From Oscillospiraceae bacterium (GTDB lineage Bacteria > Bacillota > Clostridia > Oscillospirales > Ruminococcaceae), in the NCBI GenBank assembly GCA_021199355.1, contig JAJQIF010000025.1, positions 1-50,899 of the forward strand: a stretch of DNA of 50,899 bases. Reading direction: 5' to 3'. Both the position numbers and the translations under genes were made by a program. The notes below the pieces were generated by a model. The model was not told where the DNA came from and made no database searches. It saw only the letters and a program-made list of their open reading frames with translations. Below, piece after piece: positions 34,197 to 43,390 of this stretch (positions within the stretch are counted from its first letter, which is position 1; the number at the start of each line of letters is the position of its first letter).

Positions 34197-36155
34197 TTAT
34201 CCGCCCGTTCCGTTCTTCAACGTATAATACGTCAGATAATTATACATATTCAGCACTTCGTCGTCATATGTCTCTTCCCTGTTATTCCACATGTTATACT
34301 GATCGAAGTATCCCCATGTGTTCATGGCGGAGGCGATTTCGGAGGCATCCTCAATCAGCTGATACTCAGCCGAAAGCGGTACGCCGGCGTACTCGAGCGT
34401 CAGGAGGCTCAGATAGTTCGCACTGACGATGCCGAGATTGTCGTCGCCGATGTCGTAGTTCGCCCAGATGACGAACGGGGTCTCATAACGGGTAAGGAAG
34501 CCGTTGACGGTGGTGTTGCGGTTCGGGGCGATTTCATCGAAGAATTCCGTCTCGAGGTTCGGCTGGTGGTCGCCGAAGAAGACTATTATCGTCTTTTCGT
34601 CGACGCCCTCAAAGTAGGTTATGAGCTCCTCGAGAGCCTCGTCGGAGGCTTTTATAAGCGAAAGATACTGCTCGGTTCTCGGATAGTCGCCGTCGGTGCT
34701 CGTCAGGTGGACGGTCGTCTCGAAGTCGTCGCCGTCGTATTCATAGCCCGAGTGGTTCTGAACCGTCACGCCGAAGATGAAGATGCGGTCCGAGGTCTTG
34801 TTCTCGTACTCCGAGATAATCTGCTTGTAGAAATAGCTGTCGCTGATGAGGGTTCTCAGGTATTCGACGTCGTCGCCGAAGCCCTTCTCCCAACGGGAAA
34901 CGCTGACGTATTTCGCCTGATAATCGGTCATGTCCTCGCCGCTGACGAAGTCGTCAAAGCCCATCCACGCATAGACGAGGTTTCTTCTCCAACAGATTTC
35001 ATAGAACGGGTGCATCGCGATGGTGCTGTAGCCGTACTCTTCAAGATATGTCGCCATCGAGGGGATGTCCTGCGTGATGTGCTGGAGATAGACATAAGCC
35101 CCGTTCGGCATGTACATCATCGAAAGCCCCGTCAGGAACTCAAACTCGGTGTTGCAGGTTCCTCCGCCGAGGACGGAAACAAGCACCCTGCCGTGCGGGT
35201 AGTCATCGATGAGGGAATCGAAATAGGAATTATAGCTCTCGTCCGTCCTGAACTTGCCGACGTAGCTTAAATCGGAATAGCTCTCGTTCATGATGACGAT
35301 GATGTTCGGGAGGTCGTCTAAGTCCCCCGTGAGCTCTTCATCCGTATATTGCGAGAGATACTGCAAAAGCGCCTCCTCCGAATAGCCCTCCGGCTCGTCA
35401 AACTGCATCTTTCGGCAGTTTATGTAGAAGTTAAGAGCTATGCCGTTGACGTTGTTGGTCGACTCGGTGTCGAAGGTCGAAGTCGAGAACGAAGTATAGT
35501 CGATTCCCCAGATAAAGAGAACTCCTGCCGCAGTCAGAGCAAGAGACGCAACACCCGCACCGACTCTCGTAAACTTCTTCGGATATGAGATTTTGCATTT
35601 CATCGCGATTGCAATCAAGAGCACGCTTGCTGCCGTTCCTATCAGCATGTTCGAGTCGAAATGCCAGTCGTCCGGCTTTGTGACGCTCATGGCGGTCTGG
35701 ATTGCGTAAAGGTCTGTGGGCACAAGGGGCGTGCCACGAATCTCCAAAATAATCTGGTTCGCAATATGCAGAACATAGCTCACGCCGACCATCGCCGTGA
35801 CGGAAACCCGCACCGATTGCGTCAGCGTAAAGACCGCCACCTGCAGGACGGCGTAGAATACGAGGTTGTCAAAATAGATGTAATCGGCGTAAACCCCCGC
35901 CCCGACGATGACTCTGACCGTCTCGAAGCAAAGAACGGGCGCCAATATGAAGAAGACGATTGACAGGATGCTTCTTGCTTTGTCAGATATTTTGAAATCC
36001 ACAAGAAGCATGAAAAGCATAAGCAGATAAACGCATACGAACTTCAGAAGCGAAGAAAAATCAAATGACGAATAGTTTACGAGTGCCAGTGTGAGTACGG
36101 CCAGTGCCACGACAACGCTGAAGATGAGCCGTTTTGTTTGCTTGAATCTGATCAT
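34197..36155 (-). CDS. LtaS-like sulfatase-fold phosphoglycerol transferase
   Basis: A 652-residue membrane enzyme. About five N-terminal helices (residues 10-215) precede an outward catalytic domain of the alkaline phosphatase/sulfatase fold. Metal and nucleophile sites: IIVIMNESYSDL (Glu), GGGTCNTEFEF (likely Thr nucleophile), and FFGDHQPNLE (Asp-His). This fits LTA synthase/MdoB relatives, which move glycerol-phosphate from phosphatidylglycerol onto teichoic acid or glycans; the acceptor is not known. It follows the CotH-kinase gene by 45 bp and is probably transcribed with it. Confidence 0.88.
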   Translation of the reverse strand: MIRFKQTKRLIFSVVVALAVLTLALVNYSSFDFSSLLKFVCVYLLMLFMLLVDFKISDKARSILSIVFFILAPVLCFETVRVIVGAGVYADYIYFDNLVFYAVLQVAVFTLTQSVRVSVTAMVGVSYVLHIANQIILEIRGTPLVPTDLYAIQTAMSVTKPDDWHFDSNMLIGTAASVLLIAIAMKCKISYPKKFTRVGAGVASLALTAAGVLFIWGIDYTSFSTSTFDTESTNNVNGIALNFYINCRKMQFDEPEGYSEEALLQYLSQYTDEELTGDLDDLPNIIVIMNESYSDLSYVGKFRTDESYNSYFDSLIDDYPHGRVLVSVLGGGTCNTEFEFLTGLSMMYMPNGAYVYLQHITQDIPSMATYLEEYGYSTIAMHPFYEICWRRNLVYAWMGFDDFVSGEDMTDYQAKYVSVSRWEKGFGDDVEYLRTLISDSYFYKQIISEYENKTSDRIFIFGVTVQNHSGYEYDGDDFETTVHLTSTDGDYPRTEQYLSLIKASDEALEELITYFEGVDEKTIIVFFGDHQPNLETEFFDEIAPNRNTTVNGFLTRYETPFVIWANYDIGDDNLGIVSANYLSLLTLEYAGVPLSAEYQLIEDASEIASAMNTWGYFDQYNMWNNREETYDDEVLNMYNYLTYYTLKNGTGG

Positions 36156-36200
36156 TGAAATCTCCGTTTCAGAAAGGGTTTTGCGGGAAGACCGGTTGCA

Positions 36201-38615
36201 TCAGTCTTCGATTTTTTCAAAGTTTGCGGTGAAGCCGCAGGTCGAATTCGGCGTTACTTTTATCGAGGCGGATGTGCCCTTGTAGGAACCCGTCCAGCCG
36301 GTGAATTCATAGCCTTCGTCGGCTACGGCGGTTATCTTTATAGTGTAGCCGGGGATGAAATAGCCGTACCAGTCGCCGTCTTCGTCGAGTGTAAGCTCCA
36401 AGCCCTCGATATAGACCGAGCCGCCCTCGCCGTCCCAGACGGAAACCCTGACACGCTTTGTTGTGGTAGAGATGCCGAGGTCGTTCTTAAGAATGGTGAG
36501 ATAGTAGTCCTCGCGGTTCTCAAGCCATTTCTTCCAGCCCTTGACGTTATTCTTGATTCCATTTAAGCTCTGCCAGCCGATGTAGCGTTTGAAGTGCTGT
36601 TCGAGATAGGGCGAATACTCGTCATAGTATTCATCGAGTGCATCCGAAGCGGTTTCAGAACTGAATGCGATATTTGCCGTCTTCTCCATCGCGACGACGA
36701 ACATCTCAAGGAAGTCGTCGTTGTCAAGAAGCGACGAGAGCATTCCCGCAAAGTAGCCATCGCCCGAGAGGAGGCTTGCAAGATTGTCGCTCTTATAGTC
36801 ATCGCCGGCGTTGTATAAATCCATCGAGTACTCTGTGTCATAGAGCATGAACCGCCACTTGCCGTCCTGATAGGTTGAATCAATCTGATCGGTTGAACGT
36901 GACCGCCAACAAGCCCAGTTGCCCCAGAGCCAGTCCTGATTGCCGATGTAGATTTCGACCGCCATATAGTCGGCGAAGCTTGACATGTCGAAGAGCTCGC
37001 AGGCTTCTGCGTAGTACTTTTCATTGCTCATGTCGTGACTTGTTATATACTTGATTGCGTCACTGAGAAGGCTTTCTTCGCCGTCCTCGCCCTCTTCAAG
37101 CTCGCCCGCCTTGACCATGATGACGTCGTCAGACGGCACGCCATAGTGGGACTCGACATAGTTGTCGTCATAAATTTCGTTAAGGGTGTAGACGCCCCAG
37201 TATTCGCCGTTCAGGAAGCAGATAACGAGCTCATCCGCCTGAGTGGCGAAGTTGTAGCCGGTGACCAAAGACTGCGTCCAGGCGTCCTTGAACTTGAGGC
37301 TGAAGCTGTCGTTGCCGCCGTTACGGATGACGAACTTGCGGTAGCTCATGATTTCCGAGCCGTCGTATTCGGCGGTGTTATCCTCGAACAGGTCATACTC
37401 GAGTGCCGAGTCGCCGTATTCCGAGCGCATATAGAACTTGAGGCTCTTCTGCTGACTGTTTCGGCTCCATCCGCCGTGGATTCGGACTCCGCAATCGACC
37501 GAGAACGACAGAGCGGTTTCCTCGAAGTAGTCGATGTGTGCGTCTCTCTCCCATTCGCTTCCACGCTGATTGAAGTTGGCAGGAGTGCTTCCGTCAAGGG
37601 AGCCGGTCGGGTTCGACTTTCTCCATTCGGAGAAGACGTTTCCGGCAACATAGATTCCCGTCTCGTCGTCATAGAGGTCGTCAGGGTCGATTACGACCGA
37701 GATAACCGAAACGTTGTCGTACTTTTCGGAGATGTCCTCGCCGATGAAATATGTAGCGGTCGCAACGTCGCTTTGGTTGCCGCTCGAGTCGACTGCTATC
37801 GCACGGACGACAGTCCCCTGCTCGAACTTTGTCGACGGGAAGAACTCTGATGAAGAGTCGACCGTCGTGCCCTTTTCAAACATATAGACGGCTTTCTGGC
37901 TCGAACGGTCTTTTATACTGATTGAACCTGTGTATTTTGTGGAAGAAGTCGTCGGAACACTTCCGTCGGTGGTATAATATATTGTAGTGCCGGAGTCGGC
38001 TGTTATTGTCAATTTGAAACTGCTGTCATAAAACCCGCTGTCTTTCGAGAACGTGGGAGAAGAGATAATCTTCGCGGCAGAAGCGTTCGACTTCCCGGGC
38101 GTAGCCGTCAGGATTTCGAAATCACCGGTGCCGTTCGAATATCTGCCATAGGTCAGGTCGGTTTTGACGTCGGGGAGCTCGACGCTGTCGATAAGCGTGC
38201 CGTCCGAAGCCGTAAGATATACCGTTTCGCTTCCGCCGGAGAGCTTAAAATTGGTGTGAAGCTCGCCGTTTTCGGTCGTGTCCTTGCCCGAGCAGTAGAT
38301 AATAAGATAGCTTTTTGCTTTGATTGTGACGTCCGGAAGCGTCCACTTGAAGGGCTTCTTTTTGCTGTCCGAAATGCCGACGCCCTTAAGGCTTACCGCC
38401 TTGGAATTCGGGTTGTAAATCTCAATCCAGTCGGGATTGTCGCCGTCGGAATCGGTCAAAGATTCCGAATTATCGGAGCATACTTCATTTATGACAAGTG
38501 CATAGACCCCGCTTTTTGCCGCAAAACTTTCGAGTGTGAAAGTATTGACAGAAAGCAAAAAAATCAGTATCATTATAAGTAAGAATTTGAATGGTCGTAT
38601 AAGGCGCTTTGTCAT
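36201..38615 (-). CDS. Secreted CotH-kinase protein with lamin-tail and InlB-like repeat domains
   Basis: An 804-residue exported protein. A signal peptide (residues 1-32) ends ESFAA. A lamin-tail domain follows (about 37-140: VINEVCSDNSES...DWIEIYNP). A chitobiase-type Ig segment lies at about 185-245 (TTIYYTTDGSVPT). The CotH domain covers about 290-690, with IHGGWSRNSQQKSLKFYMR, a family hallmark, and MLYDTEYSMDL in the position of the metal-binding Asp. A divergent InlB-type repeat ends the protein (EGYEFTGWTG). CotH proteins are Fam20C-like protein kinases; the substrate here is unknown. There is no cell-wall sorting signal, so it is probably released or held non-covalently. Confidence 0.88.
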   Translation of the reverse strand: MTKRLIRPFKFLLIMILIFLLSVNTFTLESFAAKSGVYALVINEVCSDNSESLTDSDGDNPDWIEIYNPNSKAVSLKGVGISDSKKKPFKWTLPDVTIKAKSYLIIYCSGKDTTENGELHTNFKLSGGSETVYLTASDGTLIDSVELPDVKTDLTYGRYSNGTGDFEILTATPGKSNASAAKIISSPTFSKDSGFYDSSFKLTITADSGTTIYYTTDGSVPTTSSTKYTGSISIKDRSSQKAVYMFEKGTTVDSSSEFFPSTKFEQGTVVRAIAVDSSGNQSDVATATYFIGEDISEKYDNVSVISVVIDPDDLYDDETGIYVAGNVFSEWRKSNPTGSLDGSTPANFNQRGSEWERDAHIDYFEETALSFSVDCGVRIHGGWSRNSQQKSLKFYMRSEYGDSALEYDLFEDNTAEYDGSEIMSYRKFVIRNGGNDSFSLKFKDAWTQSLVTGYNFATQADELVICFLNGEYWGVYTLNEIYDDNYVESHYGVPSDDVIMVKAGELEEGEDGEESLLSDAIKYITSHDMSNEKYYAEACELFDMSSFADYMAVEIYIGNQDWLWGNWACWRSRSTDQIDSTYQDGKWRFMLYDTEYSMDLYNAGDDYKSDNLASLLSGDGYFAGMLSSLLDNDDFLEMFVVAMEKTANIAFSSETASDALDEYYDEYSPYLEQHFKRYIGWQSLNGIKNNVKGWKKWLENREDYYLTILKNDLGISTTTKRVRVSVWDGEGGSVYIEGLELTLDEDGDWYGYFIPGYTIKITAVADEGYEFTGWTGSYKGTSASIKVTPNSTCGFTANFEKIED

Positions 38616-38671
38616 AATAAGGTACCTCCCGGCGTTTTTCTTAACGAAAAATAAACCTACGTTAAAGTTCT

Positions 38672-38700
38672 ATTATACAGTATAACGCGACACTTTGCAA
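38672..38700 (-). promoter_or_regulatory. Promoter of the CotH-LtaS-like unit
   Basis: Minus-strand TTGCAA (38700-38695), 17-bp spacer, TATAAT (38677-38672). Confidence 0.7.
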
Positions 38701-38717
38701 CATTTTTTTAAGGAGAA

Positions 38718-38760
38718 CCCCTCAGGCGCTTCGCGCCAGCTCCCCTTGACAGGGGGAGCC
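38718..38760. repeat. Short GC-rich intergenic palindromic repeat
   Basis: Contains GGCGCTTCGCGCC followed by GCTCCCCTTGACAGGGGGAGC. Repeats of this wording are scattered between genes in many gut Clostridia. It lies just upstream of the YitT gene; a regulatory role is not evident. Confidence 0.6.
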
Positions 38761-38801
38761 ATAAACTGCATCTTTACAACTTTTATAGAAAGGTCACCCA
38801 C

Positions 38802-39680
38802 ATGAACACTAAGAAAAAAATCAGCTCCTACATCTATCAATACACTCTCATCGCCATCGGGTCGGTTATTTATGCCGTGTCGGTCAGCCTGTTTCTTGAC
38901 CCTAACGGGATTGTCCCAGGAGGGTTCACGGGTATCGCCATGATTATCGGAAACTTCATCCCCTCGGTGCAAACGGGTACAATCGTCCTGATTCTCAACA
39001 TCCCTATCCTGGCGGTCGGAATATGGAAGTTCGGGGTGAAGTTCCTCGGCTCAACCGTCTTCTCGGTCGTTCTGTCGTCTGTCGTGATGAACATCCTCGA
39101 GCCTTTCGGCGCTCTGACGGAGGACCCTCTACTTTGCTGTGTTGCGGGCGGATGCCTGATGGCAATCGGGCTCCAGCTCGTCATGATGCAGGGCGCAACC
39201 ACCGGCGGCACAGACATCATCGTCAAGCTTCTTAGCAAAAAATTCACCGCCATTTCGGGCGGCTCGCTGTTTCTTATGGTCGACGGTGCGGTCGTGCTCC
39301 TTGCAATCATCACCACCGGCAACATCGACAAAGGTCTCTATGCGGCTCTCTGCATCATAATCTCGTCGGTCGTCACAAACTTAATCCTGAACGGCACCAA
39401 CGAGGCGAAGCTCCTGATTGTAATCAGCGACTTCTCGGACAAAATCACTTCGAGGCTCATGCAGGAGCTCGACGTCGGTGTTACTCTCCTTGAGGGCAAC
39501 GGCGCATACTCCCAAAACGCAAAGCGCGTCATCATCTGCGTCGTCAAGAAGTCGGTCATGTCGAAAGCCCTGAAAATAGTAAAAGCCGAAGACGACAGCT
39601 CGTTCACAATCGTCACGACAGCGAATGAAGTGTTTGGGGAGGGGTATAAACTTCACGGTGGGGATAACTGGATGAGTTAA
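38802..39680 (+). CDS. YitT family membrane protein with DUF2179 domain
   Basis: A 292-residue protein with about five to six helices (residues 12-190) and a cytoplasmic C-terminal DUF2179 domain from about 215 (GVTLLEGNGAYSQNAKRVIICVVKK). The LDPNGIVPGGFTGIAMII and QGATTGGTDIIVKLL segments are typical of YitT. Function is not established for the family. AAAGG lies before ATG 38802. It sits alone on the plus strand. Confidence 0.9.
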   Translation: MNTKKKISSYIYQYTLIAIGSVIYAVSVSLFLDPNGIVPGGFTGIAMIIGNFIPSVQTGTIVLILNIPILAVGIWKFGVKFLGSTVFSVVLSSVVMNILEPFGALTEDPLLCCVAGGCLMAIGLQLVMMQGATTGGTDIIVKLLSKKFTAISGGSLFLMVDGAVVLLAIITTGNIDKGLYAALCIIISSVVTNLILNGTNEAKLLIVISDFSDKITSRLMQELDVGVTLLEGNGAYSQNAKRVIICVVKKSVMSKALKIVKAEDDSSFTIVTTANEVFGEGYKLHGGDNWMS

Positions 39681-39746
39681 GTCGCTGCCGCGACCTAACT
39701 CCGGAAGTTGCTTCGCAACTTCCACTGTGCGATTAATCAAAAAGAA

Positions 39747-39791
39747 CGGGCGGACAGGCAAAAAAGCGGGCGGATGATATCCGCCCCTACT
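39747..39791. repeat. Intergenic repeat of the GGGCGGAT family
   Basis: GCGGGCGGATGATATCCGCCCCTAC is related to the inverted repeat at 8583-8653; a partial unit (ACGGGCGGACAGG) precedes it. A separate GAAGTTG/CAACTTC hairpin lies nearby at about 39702-39722. Confidence 0.6.
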
Positions 39792-40409
39792 TTATTTCTG
39801 ATGTTCAAACCACTCTGTGATATACGCCGCAATATACGGAATCGCGGTGGCTACGTCGATGCCGGTGGTGTTGAGGCAGAGGTTATAGCCCCTGCGGTCG
39901 CCCCATGGGTAATGTGCAAGTACACCGTGGCTCGCGGCACGGTCTTTATCAATTTTCTTTATCGACCTTTCGAGTGCCTTGTCGGTCATGTTTTCGCCCG
40001 CTCTGGCACGAGAACGGCATCTTGCAAGCTTCGACTCCATGTCGGCATAGACGAAGAGCTTGAATGGGTTCTTGTCCTCAAGTATCACGTCCGCACCACG
40101 TCCGACGATGACGCAATCGCCCTTTGCGGCGAGCTCCTCGATGACCTCGTGCTGATGGGAAATCAGGTTCGGGGTTACTGTCGAAACCGACGGAATATAT
40201 GAGAATGTGTGCGAAATGGTCATGGGATAGTTGAACCTCATCCCGCCCTCAACGGCTCTCTCGACATACTCCTCGTCAAAGGAGCTCTTCTCGGCAATCG
40301 CAGTGATAATCTCCCTATCGTAGTAGGCGAAGCCAAGCTCATCCGCAAGACGCTTGCCGACCTCTCTTCCGCCGCTGCCAAATTCTCTGCTAACGGTTAT
40401 AATCCTCAT
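39792..40409 (-). CDS. Cytidylate kinase-like protein
   Basis: A 205-residue protein of the cytidylate kinase-like family (Cmk-like, PF13189 type). The P-loop is SREFGSGGREVGKRLA at the N-terminus. DREIITAIAEKSSF and IVGRGADVIL follow, with a lid region RSRARAGENMTDKALERSI. Unlike true Cmk it lacks the insert of the CMP-binding domain; the nucleotide or other substrate is unknown. ATG 40409 has AAAGGA about 10 bases upstream. Confidence 0.85.
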   Translation of the reverse strand: MRIITVSREFGSGGREVGKRLADELGFAYYDREIITAIAEKSSFDEEYVERAVEGGMRFNYPMTISHTFSYIPSVSTVTPNLISHQHEVIEELAAKGDCVIVGRGADVILEDKNPFKLFVYADMESKLARCRSRARAGENMTDKALERSIKKIDKDRAASHGVLAHYPWGDRRGYNLCLNTTGIDVATAIPYIAAYITEWFEHQK

Positions 40410-40494
40410 AATCACGTCATCCTTTCTCATAAGAAAATTTTATGAAAACGGTCTTCCGTCAGGCGTGAAGCCGATTCGTACAACCGATTTTCTC

Positions 40495-41766
40495 TTATTC
40501 TGTCGGGTTGTCTACCACTCCCATAAAGAGCGGGATGCCCGTCTCGCTGTCATAAACAGCATAGAAGAAGCTTTGGTCGAACCTGATAACCTCAGGATAG
40601 GTTATTTCCGCTCCGTCCATTATATCCGCAGTGACAGCCGCCGCCTTGGTGCCCCAGACGTCAACTTCTATTACCGCCTTCTGGATGGTCTTGCTCAGAG
40701 CTATTCCCTCGCCGAAATTGTCAAATCCGCCGGAATAAACTTTGCTCAGCCCCAGTGCCGAAAGTGCATCGTCGAGCTCCATTTCCGCTTCAATCTTGTA
40801 TCTCGGAATGTGCATGTTGCACAAGCCGTTCTGAACGTTACTGAGAAGCTCGTTGAAGCGGTCAGCTGTGAGGCTTTCTACAAAGCCGTCAATATCGCCG
40901 TCATCCGGCATCAACGCCACAAACTTAAGCCTGCCGTCGGCATAGTCCATGATAATTCCGGTCACGCCGTCGTATTTGATATAATCGTAGTTTCTTTCTT
41001 CTCCAAAGTATTCAGCTTGAACAACCTCGCCGCTTGAGGTTGTAAAGTCGGTTGTCCAGTAGCTCCCGAAGAAGTCGAACTGTCTCTCCCACTCGGCATC
41101 GAGTAAAAGCGCATTGACGAGCACCATCATTGTTGAATCATCCAGATTTTCACCGAAGAATTCGGGAATCAGCCCGTCGGTGCTATCGGAAATCCAGCTG
41201 TTGATGTACTCCCTCGCCGCATCGGTCGAAAGACGCATGGTCTTGCACTCGGCTTCATAGTATCTTTCGAGATTCGTCAGAGCCACGTCACTGCCGTCGC
41301 TCAGCTCCATCCTGTCGTCTATAAAGACGCCATTTGAAACGCTTAAGACGGTTGTCGAGTCATCCGAAAGTGCCGCATATTCCTGCATGATTTCGGAGCA
41401 CCACGCCGCCGCTTCCTCGGCAGTCATTCCAAGAAGTCCCTGTAGCTCTTCAGCTGACTCGTCAGTTGCTCCCAAAGAGAGCATGCCCAAGGCATAGTAA
41501 GCCGAAAGTGGCGAGAATACGCTGTTTTCGCCGCCCGAGACGATTTCCGAGAAGATGTTGAAGGCGAATTTCTGTACAACCTCATCGGCATCAAGACCGC
41601 TGTAGTCGATGTTGACGGGAACGGCGGTTGTGGCTTCGGTGGTCGCCTCTGTCGCAGATGGCATTGTATCAACCGGATTGATGTCATCCTCCGCAGTGCT
41701 TCCGCATCCGCAGAGCATCGTCGCACCCAAAATTATTGCCGTAAGTAATGCTGTTATTCTTTTCAT
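40495..41766 (-). CDS. Serpin family lipoprotein
   Basis: A 423-residue serine/cysteine-protease inhibitor of the serpin fold. The signal peptide ends in a lipobox-like LCGC (Cys 21), so it is probably lipid-anchored on the outer face, after a Thr/Ala/Pro-rich linker (residues 24-50). The serpin domain runs from about 55 to the end (SPLSAYYALGMLSLGA; NALLLDAEW). The hinge and reactive loop are visible: GTKAAAVTADIMDGAEI, followed by the FDQSFFYAVYD and PLFMGVVDNP strands. The scissile bond is not certain. Serpins are rare in bacteria but known in gut clostridia. It lies between the HAD and Cmk-like genes on the same strand. Confidence 0.93.
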   Translation of the reverse strand: MKRITALLTAIILGATMLCGCGSTAEDDINPVDTMPSATEATTEATTAVPVNIDYSGLDADEVVQKFAFNIFSEIVSGGENSVFSPLSAYYALGMLSLGATDESAEELQGLLGMTAEEAAAWCSEIMQEYAALSDDSTTVLSVSNGVFIDDRMELSDGSDVALTNLERYYEAECKTMRLSTDAAREYINSWISDSTDGLIPEFFGENLDDSTMMVLVNALLLDAEWERQFDFFGSYWTTDFTTSSGEVVQAEYFGEERNYDYIKYDGVTGIIMDYADGRLKFVALMPDDGDIDGFVESLTADRFNELLSNVQNGLCNMHIPRYKIEAEMELDDALSALGLSKVYSGGFDNFGEGIALSKTIQKAVIEVDVWGTKAAAVTADIMDGAEITYPEVIRFDQSFFYAVYDSETGIPLFMGVVDNPTE

Positions 41767-41833
41767 GTTAATCTCTCCTTTTAGAGTATTTCTATTAGTA
41801 ATACAACTTTGGGGGAGAAATTATTGCGTTATT

Positions 41834-42469
41834 TCAAAATTTTTTTATTTTTTCGGGAAGCTCGGTTATGGCGGAGATGCTTGCTGCTCCCTCCAGCACG
41901 GTTCCGTAGCCATAGGCGCTATGGATAAAGTGGGTGCCGGCGGCTTTGGCGGAGTTATAGTCGCCCATCGTGTCGCCGATGTAGACGCACTCCGAGGGCT
42001 CGAGCCCGTTTCTTTTCACGACAAGGGCGATGTTGTCGGCTTTCATAAGCCCCGTGTCGCCCCAGCACTCCTTATCATCAAACAAATCGCCGAGCTCGTG
42101 GTACTTCATGAACGCCTCGATATAGCCCGACTGGCAGTTGGATACGCAGGCGACCAACAAGCCCATGCTTTTCAGTTTCTCGAGAGTCTCCCGAAGCCCG
42201 TCATAGAGATTGCCGCCGTGGGTCTCGATGTAGGAATTTTCGTAAGCCGTGCAGTAGCGCATGATGCCGACGGCGCGTTCGGGGTCGATGCAGTCGAAAT
42301 AGACGTGCGCAATCTCCTCGAGAGTCTTCCCCATCTCGTGCATCATCTCGTCCTGGGTGATGCGTCTTGACAAATCCAGTCTTGCGAGTGCTATATTAAA
42401 GCTTTTGGCGACGCTTGCAGAAGCGTCCCAAAGCGTTCCGTCAAGGTCAAAAAGAACCGCTTTTATCAT
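41834..42469 (-). CDS. HAD-family phosphatase
   Basis: A 211-residue haloacid dehalogenase-like hydrolase of the phosphoglycolate phosphatase type. Motif I is FDLDGTLWD, motif II VSNCQSG, the Lys of motif III lies near GLMKADN, and motif IV is YIGDTMGDYNSAKAAG. A helical cap sits between motifs I and II. The substrate is unknown. ATG 42469 has GAAAGG about 10 bases before it. Confidence 0.9.
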   Translation of the reverse strand: MIKAVLFDLDGTLWDASASVAKSFNIALARLDLSRRITQDEMMHEMGKTLEEIAHVYFDCIDPERAVGIMRYCTAYENSYIETHGGNLYDGLRETLEKLKSMGLLVACVSNCQSGYIEAFMKYHELGDLFDDKECWGDTGLMKADNIALVVKRNGLEPSECVYIGDTMGDYNSAKAAGTHFIHSAYGYGTVLEGAASISAITELPEKIKKF

Positions 42470-42501
42470 TTTTATCAAGCCTTTCGGTTTCTTATGCGAT
42501 C

Positions 42502-42530
42502 ATTATACCACAATTTGCACAAAATTGCAA
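42502..42530 (-). promoter_or_regulatory. Promoter of the HAD-serpin unit
   Basis: Minus-strand TTGCAA (42530-42525), 17-bp spacer, TATAAT (42507-42502). Confidence 0.75.
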
Positions 42531-42601
42531 CACGAAAATAGCGTTTCGAGGCTTTCGGCAGGCGCGCATAAATTCATATGAAATTTTCGCGTCAATACCT
42601 C

Positions 42602-42630
42602 TTTACAAATCGACTTTGTTGTGGTAAAAT
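42602..42630 (+). promoter_or_regulatory. Promoter of tRNA-Leu
   Basis: TTTACA at 42602-42607, 17-bp spacer, TAAAAT at 42625-42630; the tRNA begins 22 bp later. Confidence 0.65.
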
Positions 42631-42651
42631 AACTGAGTTGAGATTCAATAT

Positions 42652-42738
42652 GCAGGTATGGCGGAATTGGCAGACGCGCATGGTTCAGGTCCATGTGAGA
42701 GCAATTTCATGCAGGTTCAAGTCCTGTTACCTGCACCA
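42652..42738 (+). tRNA. tRNA-Leu (anticodon CAG)
   Basis: The acceptor arms GCAGGTA and TACCTGC pair perfectly. The anticodon stem CATGG/CCATG holds the loop TTCAGGT with anticodon CAG. A long variable arm typical of Leu tRNA follows, then the T-arm with TTCAAGT. The discriminator A and CCA are encoded (42735-42738). Confidence 0.95.
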
Positions 42739-42739
42739 A

Positions 42740-42803
42740 CAGAAAACAAGTCAAAGACTTGTTTTCTGCTGAAGAAGCCCAGAACTTTGTTCTGGGCTTC
42801 TTC
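42740..42803 (+). terminator. Tandem hairpins downstream of tRNA-Leu
   Basis: Two long perfect stems: CAGAAAACAAGTC/GACTTGTTTTCTG (13 bp, 42740-42768) and GAAGAAGCCCAGAAC/GTTCTGGGCTTCTTC (15 bp, 42771-42803). They probably terminate the tRNA transcript. Confidence 0.7.
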
Positions 42804-42858
42804 ACATTTATGATACCCAAAAGGACGCTTCTTTACTTGATGCAATCAAGTCAACAAT

Positions 42859-42900
42859 AATCCGAACCCGCTTCCGATTGGAGAGTGGTTCGGATTTTTT
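42859..42900 (+). terminator. Terminator-like hairpin
   Basis: AATCCGAACC/GGTTCGGATT stem followed by TTTT. No gene lies directly in front of it. Confidence 0.65.
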
Positions 42901-42918
42901 GTATATTTCGAGTAGAAA

Positions 42919-42958
42919 GCAGGCAAGGTAGTTCAGGTGCTACCTTGCCTGCTTTTTT
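42919..42958 (+). terminator. Strong terminator-like hairpin
   Basis: 13-bp perfect stem GCAGGCAAGGTAG/CTACCTTGCCTGC followed by TTTTTT. No gene lies directly in front of it. Confidence 0.7.
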
Positions 42959-43390
42959 AACTTGTGCATCTGTGGAGGCGCAAGAGCAAGATACGCCTAT
43001 GTCAGACAATAACTCAAAGTGAGCTATTTCAGATAGGCAAATATTGATGGAAATTTCGGTTTCCCATGCCCTCGATATTTGGTTCCCATTAGAATGGTCA
43101 CAGCGGCAGAATCGGGTGCTCACGGCAAAGAAACAAAATTAAAAATGCAGAGGTTTATTTCCTCTGATTAGTGTACCGCAAGAATAAATAAAATTTAAAA
43201 GCGACCAACTAAAAGTTGATCGCTTTCGTTTCGTTAAGGATTGCTTTTTTGCTCTCACCAGAAACGACTTGTCAAGGACTTTTTCATCAAGTCACAGAAA
43301 ATTTACATTTTGCTGTGGTATCGATAATGAAAAAAGCGTCCACAGCCTAAGCCATGAACGCTATTTTTAAGTATCGATGAGAAAAATTTC
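42959..43390. other. Gene-free stretch with hairpin remnants
   Basis: No credible ORF on either strand. It contains an AAAGCGACCAACT/AGTTGATCGCTTT hairpin (43198-43226) and an AGCGT/ACGCT hairpin followed by ATTTTTA (about 43342-43371). Isolated terminators without genes suggest the debris of a lost or excised element next to the tRNA; that reading is speculative. Confidence 0.4.

Noticed and set aside
42851-43123. Possible 90-codon minus-strand gene downstream of tRNA-Leu
   Set aside because: It runs through two perfect terminator hairpins, has no ribosome site and an odd Cys/Ser-rich composition.
42959-43390. CRISPR array or direct-repeat cluster
   Set aside because: The hairpins differ in sequence and are not evenly spaced; no array was seen elsewhere in the window.
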